A stretch of DNA of 64,000 nucleotides from Betaproteobacteria bacterium (GCA_016861105.1 BOKS01000011.1:1-64000), one strand, 5' to 3'. Counted from the stretch's first letter, positions 1 through 8,503 are shown. Numbers and translations are program-made. Notes: a model not told the origin generated them from the sequence alone.

Positions 1-227
1 CGCGCGCGCTCTCGGGCAGCTGCCGCACGCCGCTCGCCGCGTACGCGAGCTGGCAGGAAGGCACGCTGTGGCTGCGCGGACTGCTCGCGAGCCAGGACGG
101 CCGCGACGTGCTGCGCGGCGAGAGCGCGGAGCCGGTCGCCGACGCCGACGGGGCGCAGGCGCTCGGGCTCGCGCTCGCCGACGAGCTGCTCGCGCGCGGC
201 GGCGCGCGCTTCGTCGCCGGCGACTGA
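1..227 (+). CDS. hemC: Hydroxymethylbilane synthase, C-terminal end (partial)
   Basis: The reading frame is open from the first bases and stops at TGA 225-227. It gives about 74 residues, beginning close to GSCRTPLAAYA, the conserved C-terminal block of porphobilinogen deaminase, and ending in a helix LADELLARGGARFVAGD. The enzyme polymerises four porphobilinogens to hydroxymethylbilane in the cytoplasm. The dipyrromethane-attachment cysteine lies upstream of the window, so only the tail of domain 3 is seen. hemD starts 8 bases after the stop, the usual proteobacterial hemCD pairing, which supports the call despite the short fragment. Confidence 0.85.
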   Translation, partial: RALSGSCRTPLAAYASWQEGTLWLRGLLASQDGRDVLRGESAEPVADADGAQALGLALADELLARGGARFVAGD

Positions 228-235
228 CGCGCGTC

Positions 236-1036
236 GTGGGGGCCGGCGCGCCGCTCGCGGGGCTTGGCATCGTCGTCACGCGGCCCGCGCGACAGGCGGC
301 GGGGCTCGCGCGCAAGCTCGCCGCGCTCGGGGCGTCGCCGATCGTGTTCCCCGCGATCGTCATCCTCCCGCCCGCCGACCGCCGCGCGCTCGACGCGGCG
401 CACGCGGCGCTGGCGCGCTACGACTTCGCGTTCTTCGTGTCCGGCAATGCCGTCGAGTACGGGCTGCCGGCGGCGCAGCCGTGGCCGGCGCACGTGGCGG
501 CCTACGCCCCGGGACCGGGCACCGCGGAGGCGCTCGCCGCGTGCGGCGTGGCCGACGTGCGCGTGCCCGACGGCACGCAGGACAGCGAAGGCCTGCTCGC
601 GCGGCCGGAGCTCCGCGAGGTGCGCGGCCGGCGCGCGGTGATCTTCCGCGGCGACGGCGGGCGCGAGCTCCTCGCCGACACGCTGCGCGAACGCGGGGCG
701 CTCGTCGACTGCGTCGCGTGCTACCGCCGCGCGGCCCCCGCGAGCGGCGCCGCGGGACTGGTCGAGGCGCTGCGCGACGGGCGCGCGCACGCGATCACCG
801 TGACCTCGAGCGAAGGACTCGACAACCTGTGGGCCGCGCTCGGCGACGACGGCCGCCCGCTCGCGCTGCGGTTGCCGTGGTTCGCACCCCACGCGCGCAT
901 CGCCGCGCGCGGCCGGGCGCTTGGGCTTACCATGGTCGAGACCCCGCCCGGCGACGCGGGCCTGGTCGCCGGGCTGCTCCGCTGGGCGGCGATGCGACCC
1001 GGCGACGCCCGCCCGGCCCGACCGTCCGACCCCTGA
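236..1036 (+). CDS. hemD: Uroporphyrinogen-III synthase
   Basis: A 266-residue protein of normal HemD length that closes and inverts ring D of hydroxymethylbilane to make uroporphyrinogen III. The N-terminus IVVTRPARQAAGLARKL and the later VTSSEGLDNLW and RGRALGL segments are typical of the two Rossmann-like halves. No ATG is available at the right place. I chose GTG 236 because it lies 8 bases behind the hemC stop and just before the conserved VTRP strand; CTG 224 is an alternative. Sequence identity in this family is low, so the call leans on these short motifs and on the hemC neighbour. The usual next gene, hemX, is displaced to 3787 by three unrelated genes. Confidence 0.85.
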   Translation: MGAGAPLAGLGIVVTRPARQAAGLARKLAALGASPIVFPAIVILPPADRRALDAAHAALARYDFAFFVSGNAVEYGLPAAQPWPAHVAAYAPGPGTAEALAACGVADVRVPDGTQDSEGLLARPELREVRGRRAVIFRGDGGRELLADTLRERGALVDCVACYRRAAPASGAAGLVEALRDGRAHAITVTSSEGLDNLWAALGDDGRPLALRLPWFAPHARIAARGRALGLTMVETPPGDAGLVAGLLRWAAMRPGDARPARPSDP

Positions 1037-1055
1037 CCCTGCGCCACCCTCCACG

Positions 1056-2000
1056 ATGCCCGACATCCTCGTCACCGCGCCGCTCCCCGACTTCCTCGAC
1101 GAGCCGCTCAAGCGCGACTACCGCTGTCACGACTACCACCGGTCGAGCCACAAGCCCGGGCTGCTCGCCGCCGAGGGCGCGCGCATCCGCGGCCTGGTGC
1201 AGGGCGGCGGCACGCTCACGCCCGAGTCGCTGCTCGAGGCGCTTCCGAGCCTGGAGATCATCTCCGTGTTCGGCGTCGGCTACGACGGCGTCCCGGTCGA
1301 CTACTGCCGGCGGCGCGGGCTCAAGGTCACCAACACGCCGGACGTGCTGACCGACGACGTCGCCGACGTCGCGGTGGGGCTCGTGCTGATGACGGTGCGC
1401 GGCTTCGCGCACGCGGACCGGTTCGTGCGCGCGGGCGAGTGGACGCGACGCGGTTTTCCGCTCACACGCAAGCTCGCGGGCTGCAAGGCCGGCATCCTCG
1501 GCCTCGGCCGCATCGGCAAGGCGATCGCGCAACGGCTCGCGTCGATGGGGGTCGCGATCGCCTACACCGGGCGCAACGCGCAGCCCGGCGTGCCGTACCG
1601 CTTCGTCCCCGACCTCGTCGCGCTCGCGCAGGAGAGCGACGTGCTGATCGTCGCCTGTCCGGGCGGCCCCGCCACGCGCAACCTCGTCGGCGCCGAGGTG
1701 ATCGCGGCCCTCGGGAAGAAGGGCACGCTGGTCAACATCGCGCGGGGGTCGATCGTCGACGAGCCCGCGCTGGTCGCGGCACTCGAGGCCGGCGCGCTCG
1801 GCGCGGCGGGCCTCGACGTGTTCGTCGACGAGCCCAACGTGCCGGCTGCGCTCCTCGCGATGGACAACGTCGTGCTGCTGCCGCACGTCGGCAGCGCGAC
1901 GCGCGAGACGCGCCAGGCGATGGGCGACCTGTGCAAGGCGAACCTCGACGCGTGGTTCGCCGGCCGTCCGCTGCCGACGCCGATCCCCGAACTCGCCTGA
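1056..2000 (+). CDS. D-2-hydroxyacid dehydrogenase (glyoxylate/hydroxypyruvate reductase type)
   Basis: A 314-residue NAD(P)-dependent reductase of the D-isomer-specific 2-hydroxyacid dehydrogenase family. Seen in sequence: the dinucleotide-binding loop GLGRIGKAIAQR near residue 153, the substrate arginine segment NIARGSIVDEPAL, the glutamate-bearing DVFVDEPNVP, and the catalytic histidine in LLPHVGSATRET. Family knowledge suggests reduction of glyoxylate, hydroxypyruvate or a related 2-keto acid, but specificity cannot be read from these motifs. ATG 1056 follows hemD by 19 bases, so the two may be co-transcribed. It is the first of three genes that separate hemCD from hemXY, which is unusual for a betaproteobacterial heme locus. 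Confidence 0.88.
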   Translation: MPDILVTAPLPDFLDEPLKRDYRCHDYHRSSHKPGLLAAEGARIRGLVQGGGTLTPESLLEALPSLEIISVFGVGYDGVPVDYCRRRGLKVTNTPDVLTDDVADVAVGLVLMTVRGFAHADRFVRAGEWTRRGFPLTRKLAGCKAGILGLGRIGKAIAQRLASMGVAIAYTGRNAQPGVPYRFVPDLVALAQESDVLIVACPGGPATRNLVGAEVIAALGKKGTLVNIARGSIVDEPALVAALEAGALGAAGLDVFVDEPNVPAALLAMDNVVLLPHVGSATRETRQAMGDLCKANLDAWFAGRPLPTPIPELA

Positions 2001-2014
2001 GCCGGCCGCGGACG

Positions 2015-2950
2015 TCAGTCCTCGGGCGAGGCCGGCGCCGTGGACGGTGGCTTGTTGCCCGCCGGCCACATGACGGCGACGAGCGCGGCGACGACGAGCG
2101 CCAGCGCGGCCCACTCGGGCCAGCCGGGGCGCTCGCCCAGCACGAGCATGCCCGCGAAGACGCCGACGACCGGCACGGGAAGGGACGACAGCGAGGAGAC
2201 CGCGACCGGCAGCGTCCGCGCGATCGTGAACCACGCCCAGTGCGCGATCGTCCCGGCCAGGACGATGTTGTAGAGGATCGCGAACCACGCCGTCGCGTTC
2301 AGCGACGGGATGCGGGCGGCCCAGTCCGGATCGAGCAGCGGCGCGACGGCCGCCAGCGGCGCCCAGCCGACGATCATCATCCACCCGGTCAGCGTGTTCT
2401 GCGGCAGCGGCGGCTTGTGCTTGCGCAGCAGCACGGTCCCGCAGGCCCAGATGAACGCCGCGCCGAGGATCATCAGCGCGGCGAACGGGCGGCGCTCGAT
2501 CGTGGCGAGGTCCTCGCCGAGCAGCAGCAGCATGCCGGCCATGCCCAGCAGCAGGCCGAGCGCCTTGCGCCGGCCGATCGGCTCGTGCAGCACCATCAGC
2601 GACACGAGCGTCGCCCACACCGGCATCGTGTAGGCGAGGATCGCGCTGCGGCCCGCGGGCATCTGCTGGACGCCGAACAGCACCAGGCCGTTCCAGCCGG
2701 TGATGTTGAACAGCGCGAGCAGCACCACCAGCGGCCACAGCGCGCGCGGGACGCGGATGCTCTCGCCCGACGCCCTCGCGATCGCCAGCAGGCCGAGCCC
2801 GGCGACGGCGAGCGTATAGCCGCGGAAGGTCAGCGGCGGCAGCTCGGTCACGCCGAGCTTCAGGATCGGCCAGTTGAGGCCCCAGACGAGCGCCAGCACC
2901 GCGACCGGGACCAGCGCGCGACCGGTCGCGCGGCGCTGCGGCTCAGCCAC
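2015..2950 (-). CDS. EamA-family (DMT superfamily) transporter
   Basis: A 311-residue integral membrane protein with about ten hydrophobic helices in two repeated halves, as in the EamA drug/metabolite exporters. The N-terminus LALVWGLNWPILKLGVTELPP is the family signature (the WG-N-P motif at the end of helix 1), and the second half starts again near WACGTVLLRKHKP. Substrate unknown; family members export amino acids, purines or small metabolites. Translation starts at GTG 2950, whose bases overlap the TGA stop of the upstream helix-hairpin-helix gene by 8 bases, so these two minus-strand genes are translationally coupled. The C-terminus is polar and cytoplasmic. Confidence 0.88.
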   Translation of the reverse strand: MAEPQRRATGRALVPVAVLALVWGLNWPILKLGVTELPPLTFRGYTLAVAGLGLLAIARASGESIRVPRALWPLVVLLALFNITGWNGLVLFGVQQMPAGRSAILAYTMPVWATLVSLMVLHEPIGRRKALGLLLGMAGMLLLLGEDLATIERRPFAALMILGAAFIWACGTVLLRKHKPPLPQNTLTGWMMIVGWAPLAAVAPLLDPDWAARIPSLNATAWFAILYNIVLAGTIAHWAWFTIARTLPVAVSSLSSLPVPVVGVFAGMLVLGERPGWPEWAALALVVAALVAVMWPAGNKPPSTAPASPED

Positions 2951-3635
2951 GCGGTCCGGACGGCGGTTCGCCGTACTTGCTGTGATGCAGCGCGCGCGCC
3001 TGCGTGACCCAGCCGTCGCGGCGGATGCGGCCGTGGAACTCGGGCAGGCGCGCGTCGAACTCGTCGATGTCGCGCTCGGACCAGCGCGCGATCTGGCGAT
3101 AGGTGGTGATGCCGAGCTGCTGCAGCATGCGCTCGAGGACCGGTCCCACGCCGACGATCAGCCTGAGGTCGTCGGGCGCGCCCGGGCCGTCGAGCAGCGG
3201 CGGCGGCGCGTCGTTCTCCAGATCGACGAGGACCTGCCGCAGGCGCGCCGACTCCTCGCGCGCCGCCGCGAACCCGCGGTATAGCGCGCTGCGGTCCTCG
3301 GCCAGTTCGCGCAATCGTGCGAGCTCGGCGTCGCGTGCCGCGATCGTCCGGCGCAGCGTCGCGGCCTGCGCTTCCAGCGCGAGCAGGATGCGGAAGCGTT
3401 CCGCCGCGAGCGGATCGTCGAGCGCGTTCGGCGCCGACGCTGCGGGCGGCGCTGCGAGGGTGTCGGTGCTGCGCTGCGCGACTGCATCGGCGGCCTGCGG
3501 CAGGGGCGCGGCGGCGAGCGGGCGCAGCGGTGCGTCGTCGCGCAGCGCGCGGCGGGCGCGCAGCATTCCCGCGCGGTAGGCGACGACGACTCCGATCGCG
3601 ATCGCGATCAGCGCGAGCAGCGTGATTCCGTTCAC
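2943..3635 (-). CDS. Membrane-anchored helix-hairpin-helix protein
   Basis: About 230 residues from GTG 3635, chosen because it begins directly with a single membrane helix (NGITLLALIAIAIGVVVAYR). A long Ala/Arg/Glu-rich helical region likely forms a coiled coil (about residues 75-140). The C-terminal module, DLRLIVGVGPVLERMLQQLGI followed by TYRQIARWSERDIDEFDARL, is a helix-hairpin-helix of the type often labelled predicted 5' nuclease with an H3TH domain. No nuclease active site is visible, so a DNA- or protein-binding role at the membrane is as likely as catalysis. Its start faces hemX across a symmetric divergent promoter, and its stop overlaps the EamA gene. Confidence 0.7.
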   Translation of the reverse strand: MNGITLLALIAIAIGVVVAYRAGMLRARRALRDDAPLRPLAAAPLPQAADAVAQRSTDTLAAPPAASAPNALDDPLAAERFRILLALEAQAATLRRTIAARDAELARLRELAEDRSALYRGFAAAREESARLRQVLVDLENDAPPPLLDGPGAPDDLRLIVGVGPVLERMLQQLGITTYRQIARWSERDIDEFDARLPEFHGRIRRDGWVTQARALHHSKYGEPPSGPRG

Positions 3636-3697
3636 GGTGGGTCGTCGGCGGGAGCGCGCTCGGGAGGATCCGAATGCCGTGCGCGGGACGGCTGCGC

Positions 3698-3764
3698 ATT
3701 CTAGCAAGCGGCAGCGCGCGCCGCGCGACGTGAGGGACGGCGGGCGAAGGCGCCTTGCTAGAAT
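3698..3764. promoter_or_regulatory. Symmetric divergent promoter between the helix-hairpin-helix gene and hemX
   Basis: A perfect 11-bp inverted repeat, ATTCTAGCAAG at 3698-3708 and CTTGCTAGAAT at 3754-3764, brackets 45 bases. Each arm contains an outward-facing TAGAAT -10 hexamer with an upstream TTGC, so the plus-strand copy (3759-3764) points at hemX, 23 bases before its ATG, and the minus-strand copy (3703-3698) points at the helix-hairpin-helix gene. No good -35 boxes are seen. The repeat may be only two like -10 regions or may also be a regulator site. Confidence 0.55.
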
Positions 3765-3786
3765 CGTTGATCCACCTCGCCTTCCG

Positions 3787-4872
3787 ATGAGCGATCCCGT
3801 CGATCCGGCCGTGCCGCCGCAGGCCGGCGCCCCCGCGCCGGCGGGTCCCGCGACGCGCCTCGCGTCGCGCGGCTTCGTCGCGGGCGCCTTCGCGCTGGCG
3901 GCCGCCGGGCTGCTCGCCGTGTGGCTCGACGTCCGGCGCGACGTCCACCTGCTGCGGGAGGAGTCGGCGCGCCGCCTGGCCGCCGCCGAGGCCGCCGCCG
4001 CGCAGGCGCGCGAGCGCGGGAACCGGCTGGACGGCGAAGTGCGCGAGGCGCAGGCGAAGCTCGCGCTTCTCGAGGCGCGCGTCGGCGAATCGCAGTCGCA
4101 GCAGGCCGCGCTCGAGGCGCTCTACCGCGAACTCGCGCCGTCGCGCGACGACCTCGCGCTCGCGGAGGTCGAGCAGATCCTGCTGATCGCCAACCAGCAG
4201 CTCGCGCTGGCGGGCAACGTGCCCGCCGCGCTGGCCGCGCTGCAGCTTGCCGACGGCAAGCTCGCGCGCCTCGACCGGCCGCAGGTCGCGCCGCTGCGCC
4301 GGGCGCTCGCGCGCGACGTCGAGCGGCTGCGCGCCGTGCCGTTCGTCGACATCACCGCCATCACGCTCAAGCTCGATGCGGCGATCGCGCAGGTCGACAC
4401 GGTGCCGCTCGCGCGCGACGAGCGGCTGCCGCCGCCCAAGCCGGAGGCACCGCCCGCCGAGCGACCGGCGTGGCGGCGGCTGCTCGACGACGCGTGGGAC
4501 GAGCTGCGCTCGCTCGTCCGGCTCGAGGTGAGCGAACGTCCGATGGCGCCGCTGGTGGCGCGCGAGCAGGCCTACTTCCTGCGCGAGAACCTGCGGCTGC
4601 GCCTGCTCTCCGCGCGCGTCGCGATCCTCGGACGGCAGCAGGCGAGCTTCAAGGCCGACCTGCGCGCCGCGCTCGCCTGGACGCGGCAGTACTTCGACAT
4701 GCGGACCAAGCAGGGCCAGGCGCTGCAGGAGTCGCTGGGCCAGATGCTCGCTATCGCGGTTCCCGACGACCTGCCCGACCTCGCGGCGAGCCTCGACGCC
4801 GTGCGTGCGCTGAAGGCCGTGCAGGAGCATCGCGCGCCGCCGCCGGTGCCGCCGTCGCGGCCGGGCCGCTGA
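3787..4872 (+). CDS. hemX: HemX family protein (uroporphyrinogen-III C-methyltransferase-like)
   Basis: A 361-residue inner-membrane protein of the HemX family. A Pro/Ala-rich N-terminus of about 25 residues precedes one membrane helix (RGFVAGAFALAAAGLLAVWL), then a heptad-rich coiled coil (residues 55-110) and the conserved periplasmic domain with EVEQILLIANQQLALAGN and EQAYFLRENLRLRLLSARVAIL. The methyltransferase name is historical; no SAM-binding motif is present. HemX is thought to support late heme synthesis or protoporphyrinogen handling with HemY, but the role is unsettled. hemY follows after 9 bases, so the two form an operon that here has its own promoter rather than following hemD directly. 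Confidence 0.88.
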   Translation: MSDPVDPAVPPQAGAPAPAGPATRLASRGFVAGAFALAAAGLLAVWLDVRRDVHLLREESARRLAAAEAAAAQARERGNRLDGEVREAQAKLALLEARVGESQSQQAALEALYRELAPSRDDLALAEVEQILLIANQQLALAGNVPAALAALQLADGKLARLDRPQVAPLRRALARDVERLRAVPFVDITAITLKLDAAIAQVDTVPLARDERLPPPKPEAPPAERPAWRRLLDDAWDELRSLVRLEVSERPMAPLVAREQAYFLRENLRLRLLSARVAILGRQQASFKADLRAALAWTRQYFDMRTKQGQALQESLGQMLAIAVPDDLPDLAASLDAVRALKAVQEHRAPPPVPPSRPGR

Positions 4873-4881
4873 GCGGCCGCC

Positions 4882-6084
4882 GTGCGCCTGCTGTTCGCCT
4901 TCCTGCTGCTCGCCGCGGTCGCCGTGGCGGTCGCGCTGTTGGCGCGCCTGAACGTGGGCTACGTGCTGGTCGTGGCCCCGCCGTACCGGCTGGAGCTCTC
5001 GCTCAACGCCTTCCTCGTGCTGGCGGCGGTGCTGTTTGCGCTGGGCTGCCTGGTCGCGCGCTTCGCCGGAAGGCTGGCCCGGCTGCCGCGCGAAGTGCGC
5101 GAGCACCGCCGCGCCCAGCAGGCCGAGCGCGCGCGGGCCAGGCAGGACGAGGCCGTGGTCGGGTTGCTCGAGGGCCGCTACGGCCGCGCGCGGCGTGCCG
5201 CCGAGGAGGCGCTCGCCATTCCCCGCTCGTCCGGCCTCGCCGCGCTGATCGGCGCGCGGGCCGCGCTGGAGACGCGCGACTTCGCCGACGCGCGTGCGCT
5301 GCTCGCACGCGCCGACGCGCAGGTGCACAGCCTCGCGGTGCCGCGGCTCATGCTGGAAGCGGAGATGGCGCTCGAGGAGGGCCGGGTGGCCGACGCGCTC
5401 GCCCGCCTCGCGGAGCTCAGGCGCGAGGCGGGTTCGCACACCGCCGCGCTGCGGCTCGAGCTGCGCACGCTCACGCAGGCGGGGCGCCACGCGGAGACGC
5501 TGCCGCTGATCGAGCAGCTGCAGAAGCGCAAGGTGCTCGACGCCGCGCAAGCGGAGCTCCTGCGCGCGACCGCGCACGCGGAGGCGCTGCGGGCGCTCGC
5601 CGCGGACCCGTCGGGGCTGCGCGGCTATTGGACCCGGCTCGCCGACGCGGACCGCGCGCAGCCGCGCGTCGCGCGCGCCGCCGCCCAGGCGTTCCTCGCG
5701 CTCGGGGCGCACCTCGAGGCGGCGCAGATCCTCGAGCGCAGCCTCGAGCGGCGCTGGGATCCGGCCCTGGTCGCGCTGTACGCCGAGTGCCGCCTGCCCG
5801 AGACCACGCGCCAGCTCGAGACGGCCGAGCGCTGGCTGCCCGCGCACAGCGACGACGCGTCGCTGCTGTCCGCGCTGGGGCGCCTCTGCGAGCGCGCGCA
5901 GTTGTGGGGCAAGGCGCAGAGCTACTTCGAGGCGAGCCTGGCGCTCGACGACCACTGGCGCACGCGCGTCGCGCTGGGCGAACTGCTCGCGCGCGTCGGG
6001 CAGGCCGACGCCGCGAAGGTGCACCTTGCCGCGGCGCTGCGCCTCGCGGTCGCCGCGCTGGGGACGCCGCCGGCGCCCGCGTAG
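4882..6084 (+). CDS. hemY: HemY family protein (TPR, heme biosynthesis-associated)
   Basis: A 400-residue protein of the proteobacterial HemY type, not the protoporphyrinogen oxidase of Bacillus that shares the name. Two N-terminal membrane helices (residues 1-18 and about 38-60) flank the conserved NVGYVLVVAPPYRLELSLNAF, followed by a basic linker EVREHRRAQQAERAR and an all-helical TPR-like domain to the end (for example YFEASLALDDHWRTRVALGELL). Start GTG 4882 lies 9 bases after the hemX stop. HemX and HemY are nearly always paired and probably act as a membrane complex. The exact biochemical role is unknown. Confidence 0.88.
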   Translation: MRLLFAFLLLAAVAVAVALLARLNVGYVLVVAPPYRLELSLNAFLVLAAVLFALGCLVARFAGRLARLPREVREHRRAQQAERARARQDEAVVGLLEGRYGRARRAAEEALAIPRSSGLAALIGARAALETRDFADARALLARADAQVHSLAVPRLMLEAEMALEEGRVADALARLAELRREAGSHTAALRLELRTLTQAGRHAETLPLIEQLQKRKVLDAAQAELLRATAHAEALRALAADPSGLRGYWTRLADADRAQPRVARAAAQAFLALGAHLEAAQILERSLERRWDPALVALYAECRLPETTRQLETAERWLPAHSDDASLLSALGRLCERAQLWGKAQSYFEASLALDDHWRTRVALGELLARVGQADAAKVHLAAALRLAVAALGTPPAPA

Positions 6085-6199
6085 CGTCGCCGCCACCCGG
6101 GCGCGGGAAGGGCAAGCGGCCGGCGGGACGGCGCCGCAGAGGGGACGCGGCCGGGCCGGCCGATCGACTCAGGTTATCGTGTTCAGAATAACAATCAAT

Positions 6200-6227
6200 T
6201 TGATTTGTTTTCGAGAATCATTATCAT
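6200..6227 (+). promoter_or_regulatory. Promoter with overlapping Fur-box-like palindrome
   Basis: This is a strikingly A+T-rich patch in very G+C-rich DNA. A sigma-70-like promoter is seen: TTGATT at 6200-6205, a 16-base spacer, and TATCAT at 6222-6227. A 7-1-7 Fur-type palindrome, CGAGAAT-C-ATTATCA at 6212-6226, matches the 14 defined positions of TGATAAT-N-ATTATCA at 12. It overlaps the -10 box, where a bound iron repressor would block transcription of the DUF2061 gene 45 bases downstream. Fur control is inferred from the match only. Confidence 0.6.
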
Positions 6228-6271
6228 CTGGTCATCGGCGGCCCTGCCGCCTCCGTTCCCGCAGCAGCGCC

Positions 6272-6520
6272 ATGACCAAGACCCTCTCGTTCGCCGTCGT
6301 CCACTTCGGCGTCGCCTTCGCCGTCGGCTGGCTGCTGACCGGCAGCGTCGTCATCGGGAGCCTGCTCGCGCTGGTCGAGCCCGCGGTGAACACCGTGGCG
6401 TTTCACCTCCACGAGAAGGTGTGGAAGCGCATCGAGGCGCGCCGCGCCGCCGGCGGGGCGACGCGCGGCGCACCTGCGGGTCAGCCGGCCGCGATGCGCG
6501 CCTCGCCCTCGGCGGCGTAG
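6272..6520 (+). CDS. Small DUF2061 membrane protein
   Basis: An 82-residue protein with two hydrophobic helices (KTLSFAVVHFGVAFAVGWLLTG, then SVVIGSLLALVEPAVNTVAFHLHEKVWKRI). The EP-N-AF-HEK-W pattern after helix 2 is the recognisable DUF2061 signature. Function unknown. ATG 6272 is the only start that precedes helix 1. The C-terminal 25 residues are Ala/Gly/Arg-rich and overlap the end of the convergent reductase gene by 40 bases, so the tail may be a recent read-through extension. The Fur-box-like promoter immediately upstream suggests expression when iron is low. No siderophore genes are nearby. Confidence 0.75.
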   Translation: MTKTLSFAVVHFGVAFAVGWLLTGSVVIGSLLALVEPAVNTVAFHLHEKVWKRIEARRAAGGATRGAPAGQPAAMRASPSAA

Positions 6521-7518
6521 GTGAAGCTGTCGGCGAAGAATTCCTCCGGCGGAAGCGCGCGCGTCGTCGTGAACGACGCGCGGGCGGCGTCGACCATCGC
6601 GGGAGCACCGCACGCGTACACCTGGTAGCCCGACAGGTCGCGGAAGTCGTCGAGCACCGCCTGGTGGACCAGGCCGGTGCGTCCCGGCCAGCGGTCGTCC
6701 GGCCTGGGCTCGGAGAGCACCGGGATGAACGTGAAGTTCGCGTGCTCGGCCTGCCAACGCGCGGGCAGGTTGGCCATGTAGAGGTCCGCGAGCGCACGCG
6801 CGCCCCAGTAGAGCACGATCGGCCGGTCCACGCCGTGGTGGAACAGGTGCAGCAGCATCGCCTTGATCGGCGCGAAGCCCGTCCCGCCGGCGACGAAGAT
6901 CATCGGCTTGTCCGAGTCCTCGCGCAGGTGGAACGTGCCCAGCGGGCCCTCGATGCGCAGGATCTCGCGACCCTTGTACGTGGTGAACAGCGGGTCGGTG
7001 AAGAAGCCGCCGGGGATGTGGCGGATGTGCAGTTCGAGCAGCGCGTCGTCGTGCGGCGGCGTGGCGAGCGAGAAGCTGCGCCGCTTGCCGTCCTTGAGGA
7101 GGAAGTCCACGTACTGGCCGGCGAGGTACTGGAGCCGCTCGGTGGCGGGGAGCTTGAGGCGCACGACGGCGACGTCGGGTGCGGGGCGGTCGATCGACTC
7201 GATGCGCACCGGCAGGCGCTTGATCGGGATGTCGCCGGCGCGGCGGACTTCGCGCACCTTGATCACGACGTCGGTCCTCGGCTTCGCGCAGCAGAACAGC
7301 GCGTAGCCCGCGCGCTTCTCGTCGTCGGTCAGCGTCGACGGCTGGTGTGGGCCGTAGTCGACCTCGCCCGCGAGGATCTCGCCCTTGCACGAACCGCACG
7401 CGCCGTTGCGGCATCCGTACGGCAGGATCAGGTCGGCCTTCATCGCCGCCTCGAGGATCGTCTCGTCGGGCGCGCACGCGAACGCGTGATCGCTGGGCTT
7501 TATAATGACCTGGGGCAT
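6481..7518 (-). CDS. 2Fe-2S ferredoxin:NAD(P)H oxidoreductase (CDP-6-deoxyglucose reductase-like)
   Basis: A 345-residue modular flavoreductase. Residues 1-95 form a plant-type [2Fe-2S] ferredoxin with YGCRNGACGSCKG and the fourth ligand in FCCAKP. Residues 100-195 are the FAD domain with RRSFSLATPP (the R-x-Y/F-S motif). The C-terminal NAD(P) domain has VAGGTGFAPIKAML and ends with the conserved YACGAPAMVDAA. Such proteins are often annotated CDP-6-deoxy-delta-3,4-glucoseen reductase by homology, but no deoxysugar genes are nearby, so electron donation to an unknown acceptor is the safer reading. ATG 7518 gives a canonical N-terminus (MPQVIIKPSDHAF). The gene is convergent with DUF2061 and divergent from the SDR gene at 7597. 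Confidence 0.85.
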   Translation of the reverse strand: MPQVIIKPSDHAFACAPDETILEAAMKADLILPYGCRNGACGSCKGEILAGEVDYGPHQPSTLTDDEKRAGYALFCCAKPRTDVVIKVREVRRAGDIPIKRLPVRIESIDRPAPDVAVVRLKLPATERLQYLAGQYVDFLLKDGKRRSFSLATPPHDDALLELHIRHIPGGFFTDPLFTTYKGREILRIEGPLGTFHLREDSDKPMIFVAGGTGFAPIKAMLLHLFHHGVDRPIVLYWGARALADLYMANLPARWQAEHANFTFIPVLSEPRPDDRWPGRTGLVHQAVLDDFRDLSGYQVYACGAPAMVDAARASFTTTRALPPEEFFADSFTYAAEGEARIAAG

Positions 7519-7596
7519 GGCAAGCGGAGTGGGAAGTGCAACCTCGTCGTCGCGCGCGCCCGTCCGGCACGGCGCCCGGGAAGCGGGTGGGCTGAC

Positions 7597-8499
7597 GTGC
7601 TGCGCGTCCTGCTGATCGGTTGCGGCGACGTCGCGCTGCGCGCGGCAACGCTGCTGCGGGGCCGTGCGCGCCTCGCGGGACTCACGCGTCGCGCGGAGGA
7701 GGCGCCGAAGCTGCGCGCCCACGGCATCGTGCCCATCGTCGGGGATCTCGACCGCTTCCGCACGCTCGACCGCCTGCCGCCGGGCCCCTTCGCGGTGGTG
7801 CACACGGCGCCGCCGCCGGGCGAGGGCCGCGACGATCCGCGGACCCGCCGCCTGCTGGCCGCGCTTTCGCGAGCGGGCAGGATACCACAGCGCCTCGTGT
7901 ACATCTCCACGTCGGGGGTGTACGGCGACTGCGCCGGCGCGCGCATCGACGAGCGGCGCGCGCGACGCGCGAGCACGCCGCGCTCGCGCCGCCGCGTCGC
8001 CGCGGAGGACCGGCTGCGCCGCTGGGCCGCGCGCCACGGCGTCGCGCTGTCGATCCTGCGCGCGCCGGGCATCTACGCCGCGTCGCGGTTGCCGGTCGAC
8101 CGCGTGCGCCAGGGCACGCCGGTGCTCGATCCGGCGGACGACGTCTACACGAACCACATCCACGCCGACGACCTCGCGCGCGCGGTCGTCGCCGCGCTGT
8201 TCCGCGCGCTGCCGTCGCGCGCCTACAACGTCGCCGACGACGCCGAGCTCAAGATGGGCGCTTGGTTCGACGCGGTCGCCGACGCGTTCCGGCTGCCGCG
8301 GCCGCCGCGCGTGACCTGGGAGGAGGCGGAGTCGCGCATCGCGCCGCTGCTGCTGTCGTTCATGAGCGAGTCGCGGCGCCTGTCGAACGCGCGCATGAAG
8401 CGCGAGCTCCGCGTGCGCCTGCGCTACCCGACGCCGCAGGCGCTGCTCGACGAGGTCGCGCCCCGCGACCTGCGCAAGCAGCTCGCCCTTCCGCTCTGA
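7597..8499 (+). CDS. NAD-dependent epimerase/dehydratase-like SDR protein
   Basis: A 300-residue extended short-chain dehydrogenase-like protein. The N-terminal nucleotide-binding pattern is [13 protein letters not shown], and [13 protein letters not shown] marks the fourth strand. The classical YxxxK active site is degenerate: the region after [11 protein letters not shown] lacks an obvious Tyr-X3-Lys. A late [16 protein letters not shown] segment is the conserved NAD-epimerase motif. GTG 7597 begins just before the first strand. The gene ends 4 bases before ubiA, so they probably form one transcript, but no quinone role can be shown. The gap upstream holds a TATAAT at 7501-7506 that may be its -10, though that is also coding sequence of the divergent gene. 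Confidence 0.75.
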   Translation: MLRVLLIGCGDVALRAATLLRGRARLAGLTRRAEEAPKLRAHGIVPIVGDLDRFRTLDRLPPGPFAVVHTAPPPGEGRDDPRTRRLLAALSRAGRIPQRLVYISTSGVYGDCAGARIDERRARRASTPRSRRRVAAEDRLRRWAARHGVALSILRAPGIYAASRLPVDRVRQGTPVLDPADDVYTNHIHADDLARAVVAALFRALPSRAYNVADDAELKMGAWFDAVADAFRLPRPPRVTWEEAESRIAPLLLSFMSESRRLSNARMKRELRVRLRYPTPQALLDEVAPRDLRKQLALPL

Positions 8500-8503
8500 G
8501 CCA

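Noticed and set aside
2860-6096. A 1078-codon minus-strand open frame opposite hemX and hemY
   Set aside because: Low-complexity Arg/Gln/Glu sequence antisense to two recognised genes; no family motif.
7501-7506. Perfect TATAAT as a strong promoter for the SDR gene
   Set aside because: These bases encode Val-Ile-Ile-Lys of the divergent reductase (MPQVIIKP), no -35 is present, so it is too weak to list as a promoter.
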